Assembly (NCBI GenBank): GCA_026413225.1
Contig: CM048591.1
Span: 69,218,052-69,282,051 of the forward strand
Reading direction: 5' to 3'
Source: Otis tarda
Lineage: Eukaryota > Chordata > Aves > Otidiformes > Otididae
DNA: 64,000 nt
Made by a program: the position numbers and the translations under genes. The notes below the pieces were generated by a model, which searched no databases, was not told the DNA's origin, and saw nothing but the letters and a program-made list of their open reading frames with translations. Within the stretch, counting starts at the first letter, position 1, and each line of letters begins with the position of its first letter. Shown here piece by piece: positions 1 through 12,400 of this stretch.

Positions 1-3000
1 GTTACAGCATTTCATGCTCTTGTATATAGAAAAGTACAGTTAACTAGAGCATGGCATTTATCTGCTCTGATTCTTGTTTTACTTCTGAAGACTGGTTTAT
101 TCCACTTTGTGTACTGTGATCCTCCTGGAGTTCCTTTTCGTGACTTTTAGAATTTTTTTGCCACATAAGAATCCTTGCTCTTTTGTTATTCTGACATGAC
201 CACATCCAACACAAGTTTTAATTTTGAGGATGCTGTGGTGTTTATTATATTGAGTATTTAGTTTTCGTTCAAGTTTTCATCCAAATTCAGAATTACAGAA
301 TGACTGCAAGTACAAAATATTCCTCAATATTCAGTTAATTAGTCCTGAATTGAATGCTAGATTTGGTGCTAGAATCTTGTGAATTTGCACGCGTTGTATA
401 AGTCTTTTGCAATCAACTGGAAGAGCGACCACTTGCTACCTCCTCCTTCAGGGTTTCATTTTGTAAATGCCACTGCTGCTTTAGGCCCACACTCTGAAGA
501 AGCAGGTATGTTAAACTGCAAAATGTTTCACCAGCGTCCTGTAATTAGAAAAAAGGGACTGGTAACTCTACAAAGGTGATGCTGTCAATGAAATGAAATT
601 TAGATGTTATCTTTAGAAAACATATTTTCATGGAAAAAATGTGTAAAGACTAATTAACTCTCTAAGTAAACCCGAGCTGCTTAAATTTTCCCACATTACT
701 GTTGCCACCCTGCCTCACAGATTGCATGTGTCCATACCAGAATCGTCAACTGTAGTTTTAATTTTTAACTTTAGTCTTTCAGTTTCTTCCTGTTCCTTCC
801 CTGGGAGCCTTTGCAAGACACTGGCTGACTGGTCTTCCACTTTTCCCATGCTTTGTCTTTGCTTCTGTACTTCAAAGTCATATTGTCTTGACATGAGAAA
901 ACTAAAGTGGAGAGTGCTTTTGGAGTCCACAATATGTCTTCTGGGACAGGATGCAAACTTGTGAATTCCTGGATAATGATCTAAGCTTACTGTCTTCATA
1001 AACAAAGGAGTTAAACATTGATCCTCAAATTTGTTTTGAGCTAGGATATGTTGTACAATCAAATATCCAGTCTTTAAGTTAAGAATTTTAAGTGATGGGA
1101 AAAATTTGTTCCACAGATTCATTGTTGCAGTGGATCACCTTTTTGTTTTATCACCTTTTTCTTTTATCCCTTGTATCTATATCTATCTCACCTCCTTATT
1201 TCTAGGCTGAATTTGCCTAGCTTCAACTTCCAGCCTGGGAAGATCTTGTCATGACCCTCCCACGTAGATAGCCCTCTGTCAACAGTATCTTCCGTTCGCC
1301 TAAGTGCGAAACTACTCTGCTCAAATTACTTCTCAGCCTTCTCTAAGCAGGCTAAGTAGATTAATGGCTTTAGAATTAGAGCCTTAAGAAGCTAAATGCA
1401 TACACTTAAGTATACCAGACAATCCACTTCAACTCCAATAACTAAATTTCCCCATCATTATTTATCAGTATTATTTATATTTTTACTGTTGACAAAGGAA
1501 ATGAGGCAATGTTAGGCAAAGGAAGTTTGCCTAACAGCTAAATTTTTGTAAACCACATTTAAATGAAACTGATTGTGCTTCTAACCTTCCGTTCACAAAT
1601 AAGTAGATTAATAAATTAATTATTTTAAAGCCCATACAAACCTTTCCAAGCCTGAGGGTTTTTAGGATATGGATTTTATTTTTGCATGGTTAGTGATTCT
1701 GAGTAAGCCAATGATTACCTGTGATTACTATGTGCCGGTTGTAGCTATGCTACACCTACATGCACTGCTTACACTGATTCCAGACAGCAAATTTTTGATA
1801 AGAACGTAGATTCAGAAAACTCAGTCTAAATGTGTGCCAAGATTTGTGTTTGTGTAATCTTTATAAATAATGGATATAATAAAAAGAGCATTATTTTTGA
1901 AGGACTAGAAATACAGTTTTGTTTGAAAAATAGTTATCTGTTCCTAGACTGGCCATACAACAAGAAACTTCTGTCTTTCAGAGGTGTTTACACAGTGGGG
2001 AAGTCTAGAACTGAACTGTAATACAGAAAATGGCTTCATGAACTTAGTATTTACCCATGAGGTGACCTAGGGCACAGCAGACTCAACAGTGAGAACATGA
2101 TCCTGGGTTGAAGATGTTGGATTTTTTTTTTGTTTTGTTTTGGCAGCCTTTGGTTTGTTTAATGGATTTTTTTTTTAACATATAAGTAAATTATATATTA
2201 GGGCTATCTCTTTAAATGTTTTGTTGATTCTGGGTTTTCCTGGGTTCAGAAAATAACTAGACATTTTGTGGAATAAACTTTTCTGAAGTGTGGTTAAACA
2301 CAAAGAGCCTTCTGGTTCAGGGTACCCACCGGCTGCTTTTCGTGGGAGGCTGGGAACAAGTGCTGAAAGAAGGGTCACAGCACTCATGCCTCATTCTTAC
2401 ACTTCTGCCCAGCCACTCTCATAGCAGAGGTCTATCCCCAGATAGCACTTGTTGTGTTACAGTAGTTGACAGACTGTTGTAATAGTTGTCATAAATATCA
2501 GAGTGGCAGAAGAATTACACACAAGAACTAGCTTTCAGAATTGAGCTTCTTTCTATTAAGTACCAGTGTCCATCTTCTGTGGAGGTATTTATGGAAGAAT
2601 ATAAGGGAGTGCAACTTCATTAGCCTCCAGTTGTATATAGCTGGGATTCTGGACATCTAGAGGAGTGAAATTAAAAACAGACGTCTGATGGTGGTATGCC
2701 CGGTTGCCCTTTTTGACTAACTCATTTTACCACAGAGGCTGGTATTACGAGGTGGGAATACATGAGCATGTCCTAGTCCCTCACATCTATTCCAACTCTA
2801 ATTCTTATTTATCAATAAGAAAATGAAATTTGACATTTAAGAAACTGTTTGGACAGGAAGGTCAGACACTCTTTTTCTCAGGATCTCTGAAGGGGAACAT
2901 AGAAGCAAAGAAAATTTCAGCAGCTGTGGCAACCCTGTCAGATCCCTGATACTCTAGTTTCAGCACCACATTAGCTGCTCTGTTGCCTCAGCTTATTTCT

Positions 3001-3223
3001 GAGGCTGATTAAGGCATGGCACAGCTCATCATACTCAGTCTCAAGATATACTGGTCTTTTGACGAATATACTATGTGATTATAAAAAGCCGTTTAGATGC
3101 TGATGGTGTTCTGTATGGAAAAAACAGTCAAGTAGGAGAAGCGGATAAAAACCTTGTTTAACCTTATCTTCCTTTAGGTGTGTAGTCCCATGAGGCAGCA
3201 TGCTGATAATGTTTCTTCAACAG
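1..3223 (+). other. MCC: MCC intron (partial, left edge)
   Basis: AT-rich intronic sequence upstream of the first visible MCC exon. I recognise no further MCC exon and no transposable element. It contains a minus-strand open frame of 135 codons at 715-1122 whose end looks coiled-coil-like; that is treated as a finding, not a gene. Confidence 0.6.
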
Positions 3224-3430
3224 GAGGAGATGGCAGAGCTCAAGGCACAGCTTTACCTGCTGGAGAAGGAGAAGAAGGCATTGGAATTGAAACTGAGCAC
3301 TCGAGAGGCCCAGGAGCAGGCCTACCTCGTCCATATTGAGCACTTGAAGTCTGAAGTGGAAGAGCAAAAAGAGCAGAGAATGAGGTCTCTCAGCTCAACC
3401 AGCAGTGGAAGCAAAGACAAACTGAGCAAG
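3224..3430 (+). CDS. MCC: MCC coding exon (fourth from last)
   Basis: This exon is 207 bp, 69 codons, phase 0 at both ends. The acceptor is TTCTTCAACAG|GAG and the donor AAG|GTCAGG. It encodes [20 protein letters not shown] through the serine-rich [15 protein letters not shown]. The sequence is strongly charged with leucine heptads, as expected for coiled coil. The open frame upstream of the acceptor (from 3200) and downstream of the donor is intronic read-through. Confidence 0.96.
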
Positions 3431-6400
3431 GTCAGGGGTCAAACAAGTTTCCAAAATCAGCATAAACACTATTTATTGTACCTTTCCCCTCCCTATAGCA
3501 GTCTTTAGCACGTTAATTGTGTTGTTAGGTGGTTCTTTCCATGCTGTGGCTTACGAGGACTTTGCAGAATTACTGTTAAGCCTGGGATAAAATAAGGTTG
3601 TCATTTTGAGGCAGAGAACAACAAAGCCATTCCTGCCAAGCAGTCGAGCTACTGTGGTTAAACATGTTGTGTCTTGCCTGTTGCCAGTCTCTGGAAACAG
3701 TGGAAGAGAGTCTAAGCAAAACGCCATCCTCCCCCTACTCCAAACACAAAATACAAAACAATAGTGCTCGTTTCTGTGAAGCAGTTCGAGCATTGTAATG
3801 ACAGTCTCTTTTTCCCAACTCAGGTTTGTAATGATTTGAGAATAAAGACTTTTCCTCCCTTAGTATAGTGCAAAATAAACATTTCTGCATTTACATTAAT
3901 AATTTGCATGAAGAAATAGCGATACCTAGAAAAACTTTCATCCTGTTATTTTGGTGCTGTGTCTCCAGAAAACCTATTTAATATGATTAAAAACAAAATC
4001 CAGAGCTACTGTATAACTGTGTCTTTCTGATTTGTTTCTGGCAAAGCATCATCTGAATTGTTTGATCCAGTGCTTCTTTGTTTCAAGTGTGGTGTCAAAA
4101 GTAACATAAGGCACCAGCAGTTTTGCCCACTATAGCAGAATTCTGCAAATCAGTGACCTGTGGTGGTTCAGGAAACATTTAGAAGGATTTGTGAAGTGTT
4201 AATCCATTAGTCCATTTCTTGGTCTGTTGGTACACTGCCATGTTCTTGTGACATTGTGATGTTTATTTCACCTCCTTTTTAAAAGTAGCTGTGAACTAAG
4301 AGGTTTTCAGGGTTTTCCCATTAAGATGTTAAGTAACTTCAAATGAGATGTCCTTTCCTCATTTCTCAGGAATGCAGTGATGGCACCGCAACACCGTTAA
4401 CACTAGCTGAGCTGAGACCATACAGTGAGAGTGAACTGACTGCTGAGCTGACAAATGCACTCAGGAGGTAAGCAGCTTCCTTGTCATGAGATATGACTTG
4501 TTCTGTAGGTCCAGGGTGAGTTTTAGTTCTGAGTCTTCACTCTTGCCCTCAAGTGAATTAAGAGTGATCACTGATTTTTCCTGTGAGAAGGAAAAGGATC
4601 GAAGTTCTTCTGACCTTCTTCTCTCCTTTGCTGTTGTTCTTCAGCTGGTGAAAGTTCTCAACATGGTGCTCAGCTCCATTCTCTTTGATGTTCTCTAAAA
4701 TTCAGATTAACTGTATCTGTAAAAACCCTCAAAATGTCAGGACTGTCCATATTCAGGCAAGAATATGAGACACAAAACAGTGATGTGACTTGCTTGAGAG
4801 CATGCAGAAAACCTTTAGTGAAGACGGGATTTGAAGTGTGATCTTCGGCGAAGAAGGTTGGTCACAGATCAGAACTTGAATAGGAGATACAGCAGTGGGA
4901 ATTGCAGTGATTTTCATTACTCAGATGCTGCATTTGCTAGCTGAGTATGTAAGCAGAGCCACAGTTCAATTACAAATGACATTGTTGTGTGAAGCATTAG
5001 CTTTCCACTGAGAGAGGAAATTGATGTCTTGACAAACTGCTTTTATCAACAGCCAGGTTTTAAGCAAAAGCTTTCAGTACACTTATACATTAACTAGCTA
5101 TTTGTGCAGCAGTTTTTGCTGCACCGGCTGTGTTGTAAACTTAATGACAAAGATATTCAATGTTTTGATAATTGTTTCAGTACTTGTTCCATCTTTTCTA
5201 AGACATGGCTATCTAGTATCTAATCTGGTCATTGTATTTAGATCCTGTCCAAAATGCTGTTAAGAATTTTGGCTGGGAAGAGTGTATTTTGCTTTTCTGG
5301 TCTTTGTACCCTCTTTAATGGTAGAAAGTCCTCTCAGGCAGTTGTGGTGCTTCATTCCTGAAGTCCTTTTTGATAGATGAGACTTGTAGTGTGCCTAGGG
5401 ACACTTAAGCCTGAAAGGCATTATGTAAAAACATAAGATCGTTACCACTGCAGAATCAATACATCTCATACTATTTGCTTAATAGTCTGGCAGTTGCTGA
5501 GTGTTTAGTTTGCTTGATGCATGAAACAAAATTTTGTGGTTAGAATAATCAGAACTGTAATTTGTGTGCGGGTGGATAAAACCCATCAAAAAAGTGTTTT
5601 GCATAAACATTGTATAGAGCCATTGGCCTCTCCCATACTCCTCACACTCCAGTCCTGGTGTGAGGAGCCCCACTGGCATTTTCTGTCTTCACTCAAGCTG
5701 CAGCTTTTTCTCGTTCTTGTTATATTTCCTCCCGGATTTCGAGAAGATGCCAGTGACCTTAGTTAGCAGAGGCTTGAGTATAGTCATGACCTGTGGTTTG
5801 CTGAAAACACAGAGAAAAAAACTTTGCTTTATCTACTAGGCTTTAAGTTGATTAGCATGGATTTCTAGCAAGTACAGTTTGTCAGCCAGAAATGGGGAAG
5901 AAAAATAATCAGATTAAACTGTACATAAATTTTGGAGTGAAGACTCTCTGTATAATAGAAATCCAACGGTACTAAATGTGATTGCTACTGCCAGTGGGGC
6001 TCAAGCATAGTTCCCACAAGCTGCATGGACAGGGTGTTTTTCTCTCTAATCCATGTGCCAGCTAAATCAGACTGAATGGTTAGTCTCCTTATCCTGAAGT
6101 TTTCTCTCTGAAGGTCAGTAGAAGGTCTGTCCAGGACATGGAGGAAGGTTACTGGAACCTGTTTAACCACAGCTGTGCTAAAAGTACCAGCAGTTCCTAA
6201 CTGACGTCCTGCATAAATGGAGCCTCATGTATCACAATGAAATTTATACCGTCATGGATCCACAAAAGAGTTTTAAACCTAATCAAAGTGCATTTTCCTC
6301 TCTGCAAGTGCTACAACAATACAGAGTAGTCTGAAGTGACTGTGATGTCTCTAGGAACAAAGTGGATTTAAAACTTGTACTTAGCGTGTCGTGATCCCTC

Positions 6401-9400
6401 AATGCTCTTTCCACTTGTATGGGAAAAAAAGTGCTGGCACTGTCTGTGAACCAGGAGAGATCCTGGTGGCTCCCCCTAGCACCCTCCTCACCCACCAAAG
6501 AAGTAGGACCAGAATTTAAAGTAGGAAGTATTTTGCCCAGTAACTGTGTGTGCTGTGTGGCAGGAGGGAGATGTGAAACAAGTGAGTATCACACACTGAA
6601 TCTGTGGTCTAGAAGCAATATTGAAATGCCAATGTTCAGGAGTATTTCAGTGCTAGTTGCAATTAGTGCACACATCCAGCAGTTGGACTTATCTGTTGTT
6701 ACGCCACACAGTAGACACCAGTGCAGGGGACAGCAGCTGCAAGGGGCAAACATCCATTTGCTTTTGAGTCTTTGTTTGTCAGAGAGTGTGGTATCAATCA
6801 GCAGCCCTGCTTATGGCCTCCTCCACACCCTGTCTTCACAGAGATGAAAATTTTGGCAGCTCCTCCCTCTGCTACTCTCTTATTCTCTCTTTCTGTTGCT
6901 GCAGAACTGTGGTTCTTCTCAGTTAATCAAAATAGAGTGAAACCCAAATAAAACAGCAGGATGCAGTTACGGTTTCGATTCTGGTGTGGTTTGGAAGCAT
7001 TTATTTGTTCATAGTCTGCAAATGGCTTTGCAGCAGAACAGTCCCATCCACAGAGGTAGCCTGTCTTCTCTCTGCAGATGCAGATTTTGTCATAAATCTG
7101 GAATCCAGAAGCATGTTGTGAAGCTCCCCAAGTTGTCATTGTTAATGCCCATCATCAGAAATTCAAAGCAGGAGTGATTCTTCATTTATTGTTTCATAAT
7201 GTGTTTGTTCTAGTAGGACTCAGAGTGTCCCGTAGCAGTGTTCAGCATTAAAACCCATCGTTGCAGCTTAGCCCCACTTGGGACAAAGCTACGTGGCCTC
7301 TCACTCACTTTCCCCCCTCTGAGGAAGTGGAGGAGAGAAAATGTAACAAAAAGGCTCGAGGTTTTCGACAGGGCTCTGAGCCTGATCTGTTTGGAGATGT
7401 CCGTGCTCCTTGCCAGGGGGTTGGACTAGATGGCCTTTAAAGGTCCCTTCCAACCTAAACTGTTCCATGGTTCTGTGATGTCCATAAACAAGCTTGTTGG
7501 TGGCAAACACTGTTCTTGGGAGGGCAAAAAATGTATTCCCAGCAGCCTCGTGACCTGGCACTGACACCTCATTGGTTGTGCCAGAGGCCAGTGTTGTGAG
7601 AGAGGATCTGCTTGAATACCCCCAAATCAAGCACATTACACAGGCTCTGAGAGAGGCCTTAAAATGACGTAGAATCATAGAGTGGAATCTCCAACTGAAT
7701 CTGATTGCTCAGAGCCCCATCCAGCCTGGTCTTGAATGTTTCCAGGGATGGGGCATCTACCACCTCTCTGGGCAACCTGTGCCAGCGTTTCACCACCCTC
7801 ATTGTCAAAAATGTCTTCCTTATATCTCGTCTAAAATTACCCTCTTTTTGTTTAAAACTATTACCCCTTGCCCTATTGCTAGAGGCCCTGCTAAAAAGTT
7901 TGTCCCCATCTTTCTTACAGGCCCCCTTTAAGACATCTTCCTTGCTGGTGGGTTCTGCTCTGCTTCAGCATAGGAAGGGAGCACTGTAGATGACCTGTAT
8001 GAGTTTATAACTTAGTAGGAACATACCAGGTTATAAATGCATTAGAGATTGCAGCAAGGAGGCAGTAAGAAACATTCCAGATGGGAAATACTCTTGCTTT
8101 AGCAGGGTGATAATAATGGTGATACAACTAATATGTTATTTTTTCCGCTGAGTTCTTCAATTTTGTGAAAAATGCCAAGCTGGCAAGACTGAAACTTCTC
8201 CATCTCCCAGGCCTTGTTAGAAATGCTTAGATTGTTGAGGTCCTCCTGCAGTCTCTTCTGCAGTTTTTTTTTCTGTTTGCATTGGGTTTTACTTTGTGTA
8301 TGTATTTAGAGAATCCTTTATAAGCATTGAAGTATTTGGGCAGGAAGGATCTGACAACACTAGGTAAGGACCATGGCAGACAAAACACTTTGTAACTAGG
8401 CTGACTGTTCAGACCTCAGCTGAATCATCAGTTGCCACAAAATTATGATCTCTGATGGCTGTGCAGGGTTACATGAATTGTGTCTAGACATGTTTCAGTA
8501 TCTCCCTCACAAAGGGTGACTTTCCACCTGGCAACACAACAAAGAAGCTATATACTTACCATGTCTGATGACTTTTGAACTAATAGATAACCTAGTAAGT
8601 GATTCACTAGTTGAGAAGTCGTAATGGGGAAGGAAAAGGATGGTAATCAGTAGGTCAGGCAAACAGTTCTTTTTCTCTTAACAAAAAGTACATTTTGCAC
8701 ACAGCTATGGTCCTGCCTTTCTGGAAGTAGAAACTGCAGGTATTTCTAGCAGGACATAGAAAATTAATCCTTTTGCAATAGTTTCCATGTGTCTGTTGAG
8801 ACACAGTAATGTTCTTTGCAGTCTTAGGTCGTTATGCCTGTCTGAAGACAGCAACCCTGTGTTGTGCTGAACATCTTGTTTTGGTAGAGCAACCATTTCA
8901 ACAGAAAGCCATGCCAAGGCATGGCAGTGACTGTTTCCCGACACAATGTCCATCAGAGATAAATCAAGCCACCTTCCTTTCTTTTAAACTTCCATAGACT
9001 TCACGTGACATTTTAGCTTTGTCATCCTTTCAAGGGCCATCCTTATTTCAGTGGTAGCAGGATCCAGGATTAGGTAGAAGCGTCTCTGAAATTCGGATCT
9101 CTCTTGACTATCAGTAAGGCTAAGTATTGGAAATGAAAAGAGGAACGCCTGAAACACATCGTATTGTAATGATTTGGATTTAAAATGGCTCTTAAGAGTT
9201 GAATGAGTGAAGTCCTCTTTCAGTTTGACCAAAGTACAGGATGAATATACAGTTGATGTAAGTGGGGGGAGAGAGGTGGGGGCTGGTGTTTAGTAGCTAC
9301 TGATGAGTTTTTTCCAATGCATTATCACTGCTTTTTGTCAGTTACATTTGCTTATTTCTCATCTCTCTTTATCACATTCATTAAATGGGGAGACAGGCAA

Positions 9401-12400
9401 CTTTGAGATATTTGAAAAACAGAGACCAGCATGGATTCAGTTATTGCAAATTTCAGGGACCTCTGTCTTTTTTATGACTGTGCGGTCTCCTGCCGTGGTT
9501 TCCCTTGGCTGCCTGATGGGTTCAGGGGGCACAGCCTGTCTCTGGAAATACCCCCAGAGCACCCCACTGAGAGAAACTTCCTTGCAAGAAGAGAACTGAC
9601 TCATGGTGATACAAGGTGCACATTACTCAGAAGCACCTTGGGTAGCTATTTTTTCTACATGCATCACAGATAACCATCATTTTCCTCTATTTTTGACATG
9701 GAATAAGTAGTTCTCTTTACCACTGTGTGGTTATCTGAACTGCTGAGCTGCTGTGCACTTGGATGTAAGCGTCACAGGGAGCTCCAAATAGCTCCAGGTC
9801 TGGAGAGCTTCCAGACTGGGCTGGCAAAGCTGGGTGGGAGGTTTGAGCAGGGAGTGCAGCAGGCATGCTGCTGCCTCCCTTCAGGCCTGTTCACTCTTTT
9901 TGCTGCCGATCTGTTGTTTCAGGACCACACCTGGCCTGTTTCCCCGCTGCCAGTGGTGTAGCACAGGTCTGTGGTACCCTCTGATTTTTGAGATCTGCTC
10001 TAAGCATCTAACAGTCAGCAAAAAAAAAGCACTACAGCATCTTACACCAGCAAATAATCTGCATTCCTTTTAAATGTCCAACTGTTACCTCCTGAAGAGG
10101 AGTCAAATGCCTAGAAAAAACAATTGTGTCACCCTGTTCAGCTGGAACTGGAAAAGGCAGAGAGGGAAGTGAGGGAAATTGCCAGGCTTAAAACAACAAG
10201 AGAATATTAGGAAAGCGACTAAGAGCTTTCCTCCTGTGTCCCTCCCCTTCAAAGCAGGGACCGTGGAGAAAGCTAGGAGCCATGCAGGAGGTGCTTCTCC
10301 TCCCTCCCTCCCCAAAGCCCGTGTGCCTGCAGGCTGGCCAGCCTGCATGGATGCCTAAGCCCAGGAAACTTCGAGCCTCTGGCCCCCTGCACTGGCTGCC
10401 CGGCTCCTGCCTCAGAGCTTTGTCTGCGAAGCTCGGGGGCAGATGCTCAGCTGAAGTGAATAGTGCCACTCTGACAGAGGAGCCAGAATTTGAAGGGGTC
10501 TGCCTGTAGCAGGCAATGCTTCCTGATGGGTAAAAGGATGTTTGTAGGGATGGCAAGATGTAGGATGATTATACCCCAAAGGCCCACTCCTCTGCCCTGC
10601 TGCAGGAAACTCCTACCTCTTGATTTGGAGAGAGCTTGCTAACCGCTCTTCTGCTCCAGATTTGGCAAGAGCTGTGGGTGCTCCTGGCCCCAGGGCAGAG
10701 GGGCGATAGCTTGTGCTTTCACAAGAGAGGGAGTTGGCTGGATCTGCGGCAAGCCAGGGGCAGAGAAATCAACTTTCTGCGTGCCAGGGAAGAGCAGCTT
10801 CCTGTTTGCAACACTGGGGAATTCTCAGTGAAATGAGCAAGGGCAGGAAAATCCCCGCCTGAGAAGTCTTCTAGCACATGTATCCTGAATATCTCTCAAA
10901 AAGCCCAGACAGGATGGAAAATAGAAGGTGTGCAAGACCTTGATTACATTATTCTGGGCCAAACATGGTGTCATTTTGCGAAGACCAAACTGACAGAAAG
11001 TGCAGAAGTGTGCCCAGTGTTACATAGTTTCCTTTACGGCTCTGGCAGAATTCCTCACTCTCTGCAGCGGCAGCCTTGAAACCGGAGAAGACGTTAGGCC
11101 CTGTCCGCTTGCCTTCCTGTTCAAACCATCATATAAGTCTGAAACAAAAAGCCCTTGAAAACTGCTTTCATAACTGCTCACTGGGTGTTTTGGTTATGGA
11201 AATACAAAACAAAAGTCTTTGTTACCATTGTAGTAGGCATTTCACTGGAAATAGTGTTTTTTGCAGATACTGGAGTGGGCTGTCGGCCTCCAAATAGAAT
11301 CATAGAATCATAGAATGGTTAGAGTTGGAAGGGACCTTCAAAGGTCATCTAGTCCAACCCCCCCGCAAGAGCAGGGACATCCCCGACTAGATCAGGTTGC
11401 TCAGAGCCTCATCCAGCCTGGCCTTGAACACTTCCAGGGATGGGGCATCCACCACCTCTCTGGGCAACCTGTTCCAGTGCTCTACAACTCTCATTGTAAA
11501 AAATTTTTTTCTAATATCTAATCTAAACCTACCTCCTTCTAATTTAAACCCATTACCCCTTGTCCTATCACAACAGGCCCTACTGAACAGTTTCTCCCCA
11601 TCTTTCCTGTAGGCCCCCTTGAGGTATTGGAAGACCGCTATCAGGTCTCCCCGGAGCCTCCTCTTCTCCAGGCTGAACAGCCCCAACTCTCTCAGCCTGT
11701 CCTCATAGGAGAGGTGCTCCAGCCCTCTCATCATCTTTGTGGCCCTCCTCTGGACCCTTTCCAACTGGTCCCTGTCCTTCTTGTGTTGGGGGCTCCAGAA
11801 CTGGACGCAGTACTCCAGGTGGGGTCTCACCAGGGCAGAGTAGAGGGGCAGAATCACCTCCCTCGACCTGCTGGCCACGCTCCTACATTCTCAGCTACAT
11901 TCTCAGCTTTTCCTTGGAAAGGGAATGGTCAGGGATTTCCCCAGCTGACTTCTCGAGTACCCTGCAACAGAGAGCTCTTGTCTTGGAAGCAAGCCATGCC
12001 CTCAGATCATAAGCTTGTTCCCTCTTCTGGGAATACACGCTCATTTTCTCTGTGCGCGTGAGGTGCTGCGGCTGTGTTTTCCGCAGCTTCAGTGGCAGTA
12101 GCCAGTTGGAAAAGGAACTGGTGGGAGTAAAATCTCTTCTGACTTCTGTGATCCAATTGACTTGTGAGTTGGGGGCTCACAGAAATTGTGTTTTCTTAAA
12201 AATACTTGCTTCTCCTTCCCTCTTCCCAACAAAATACATACATAAATGCTTTCTTGGGATCCATACTCATCTGTATTACAGCCCTGGGACATGATAGCCA
12301 TGTGAGTTTGGCATGTGATCTGCTATGCTGGTTTGCTCTTGGACTTTGGAAGAGCATCTGGCAGCAGCAGGCTGTGCCTGTAGCAGGGGGATGCTCATGT

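Noticed and set aside
6419..6847. 142-codon plus-strand open frame in the MCC intron
   Set aside because: Composition and sequence look random. No domain, no splice logic and no similarity to MCC.
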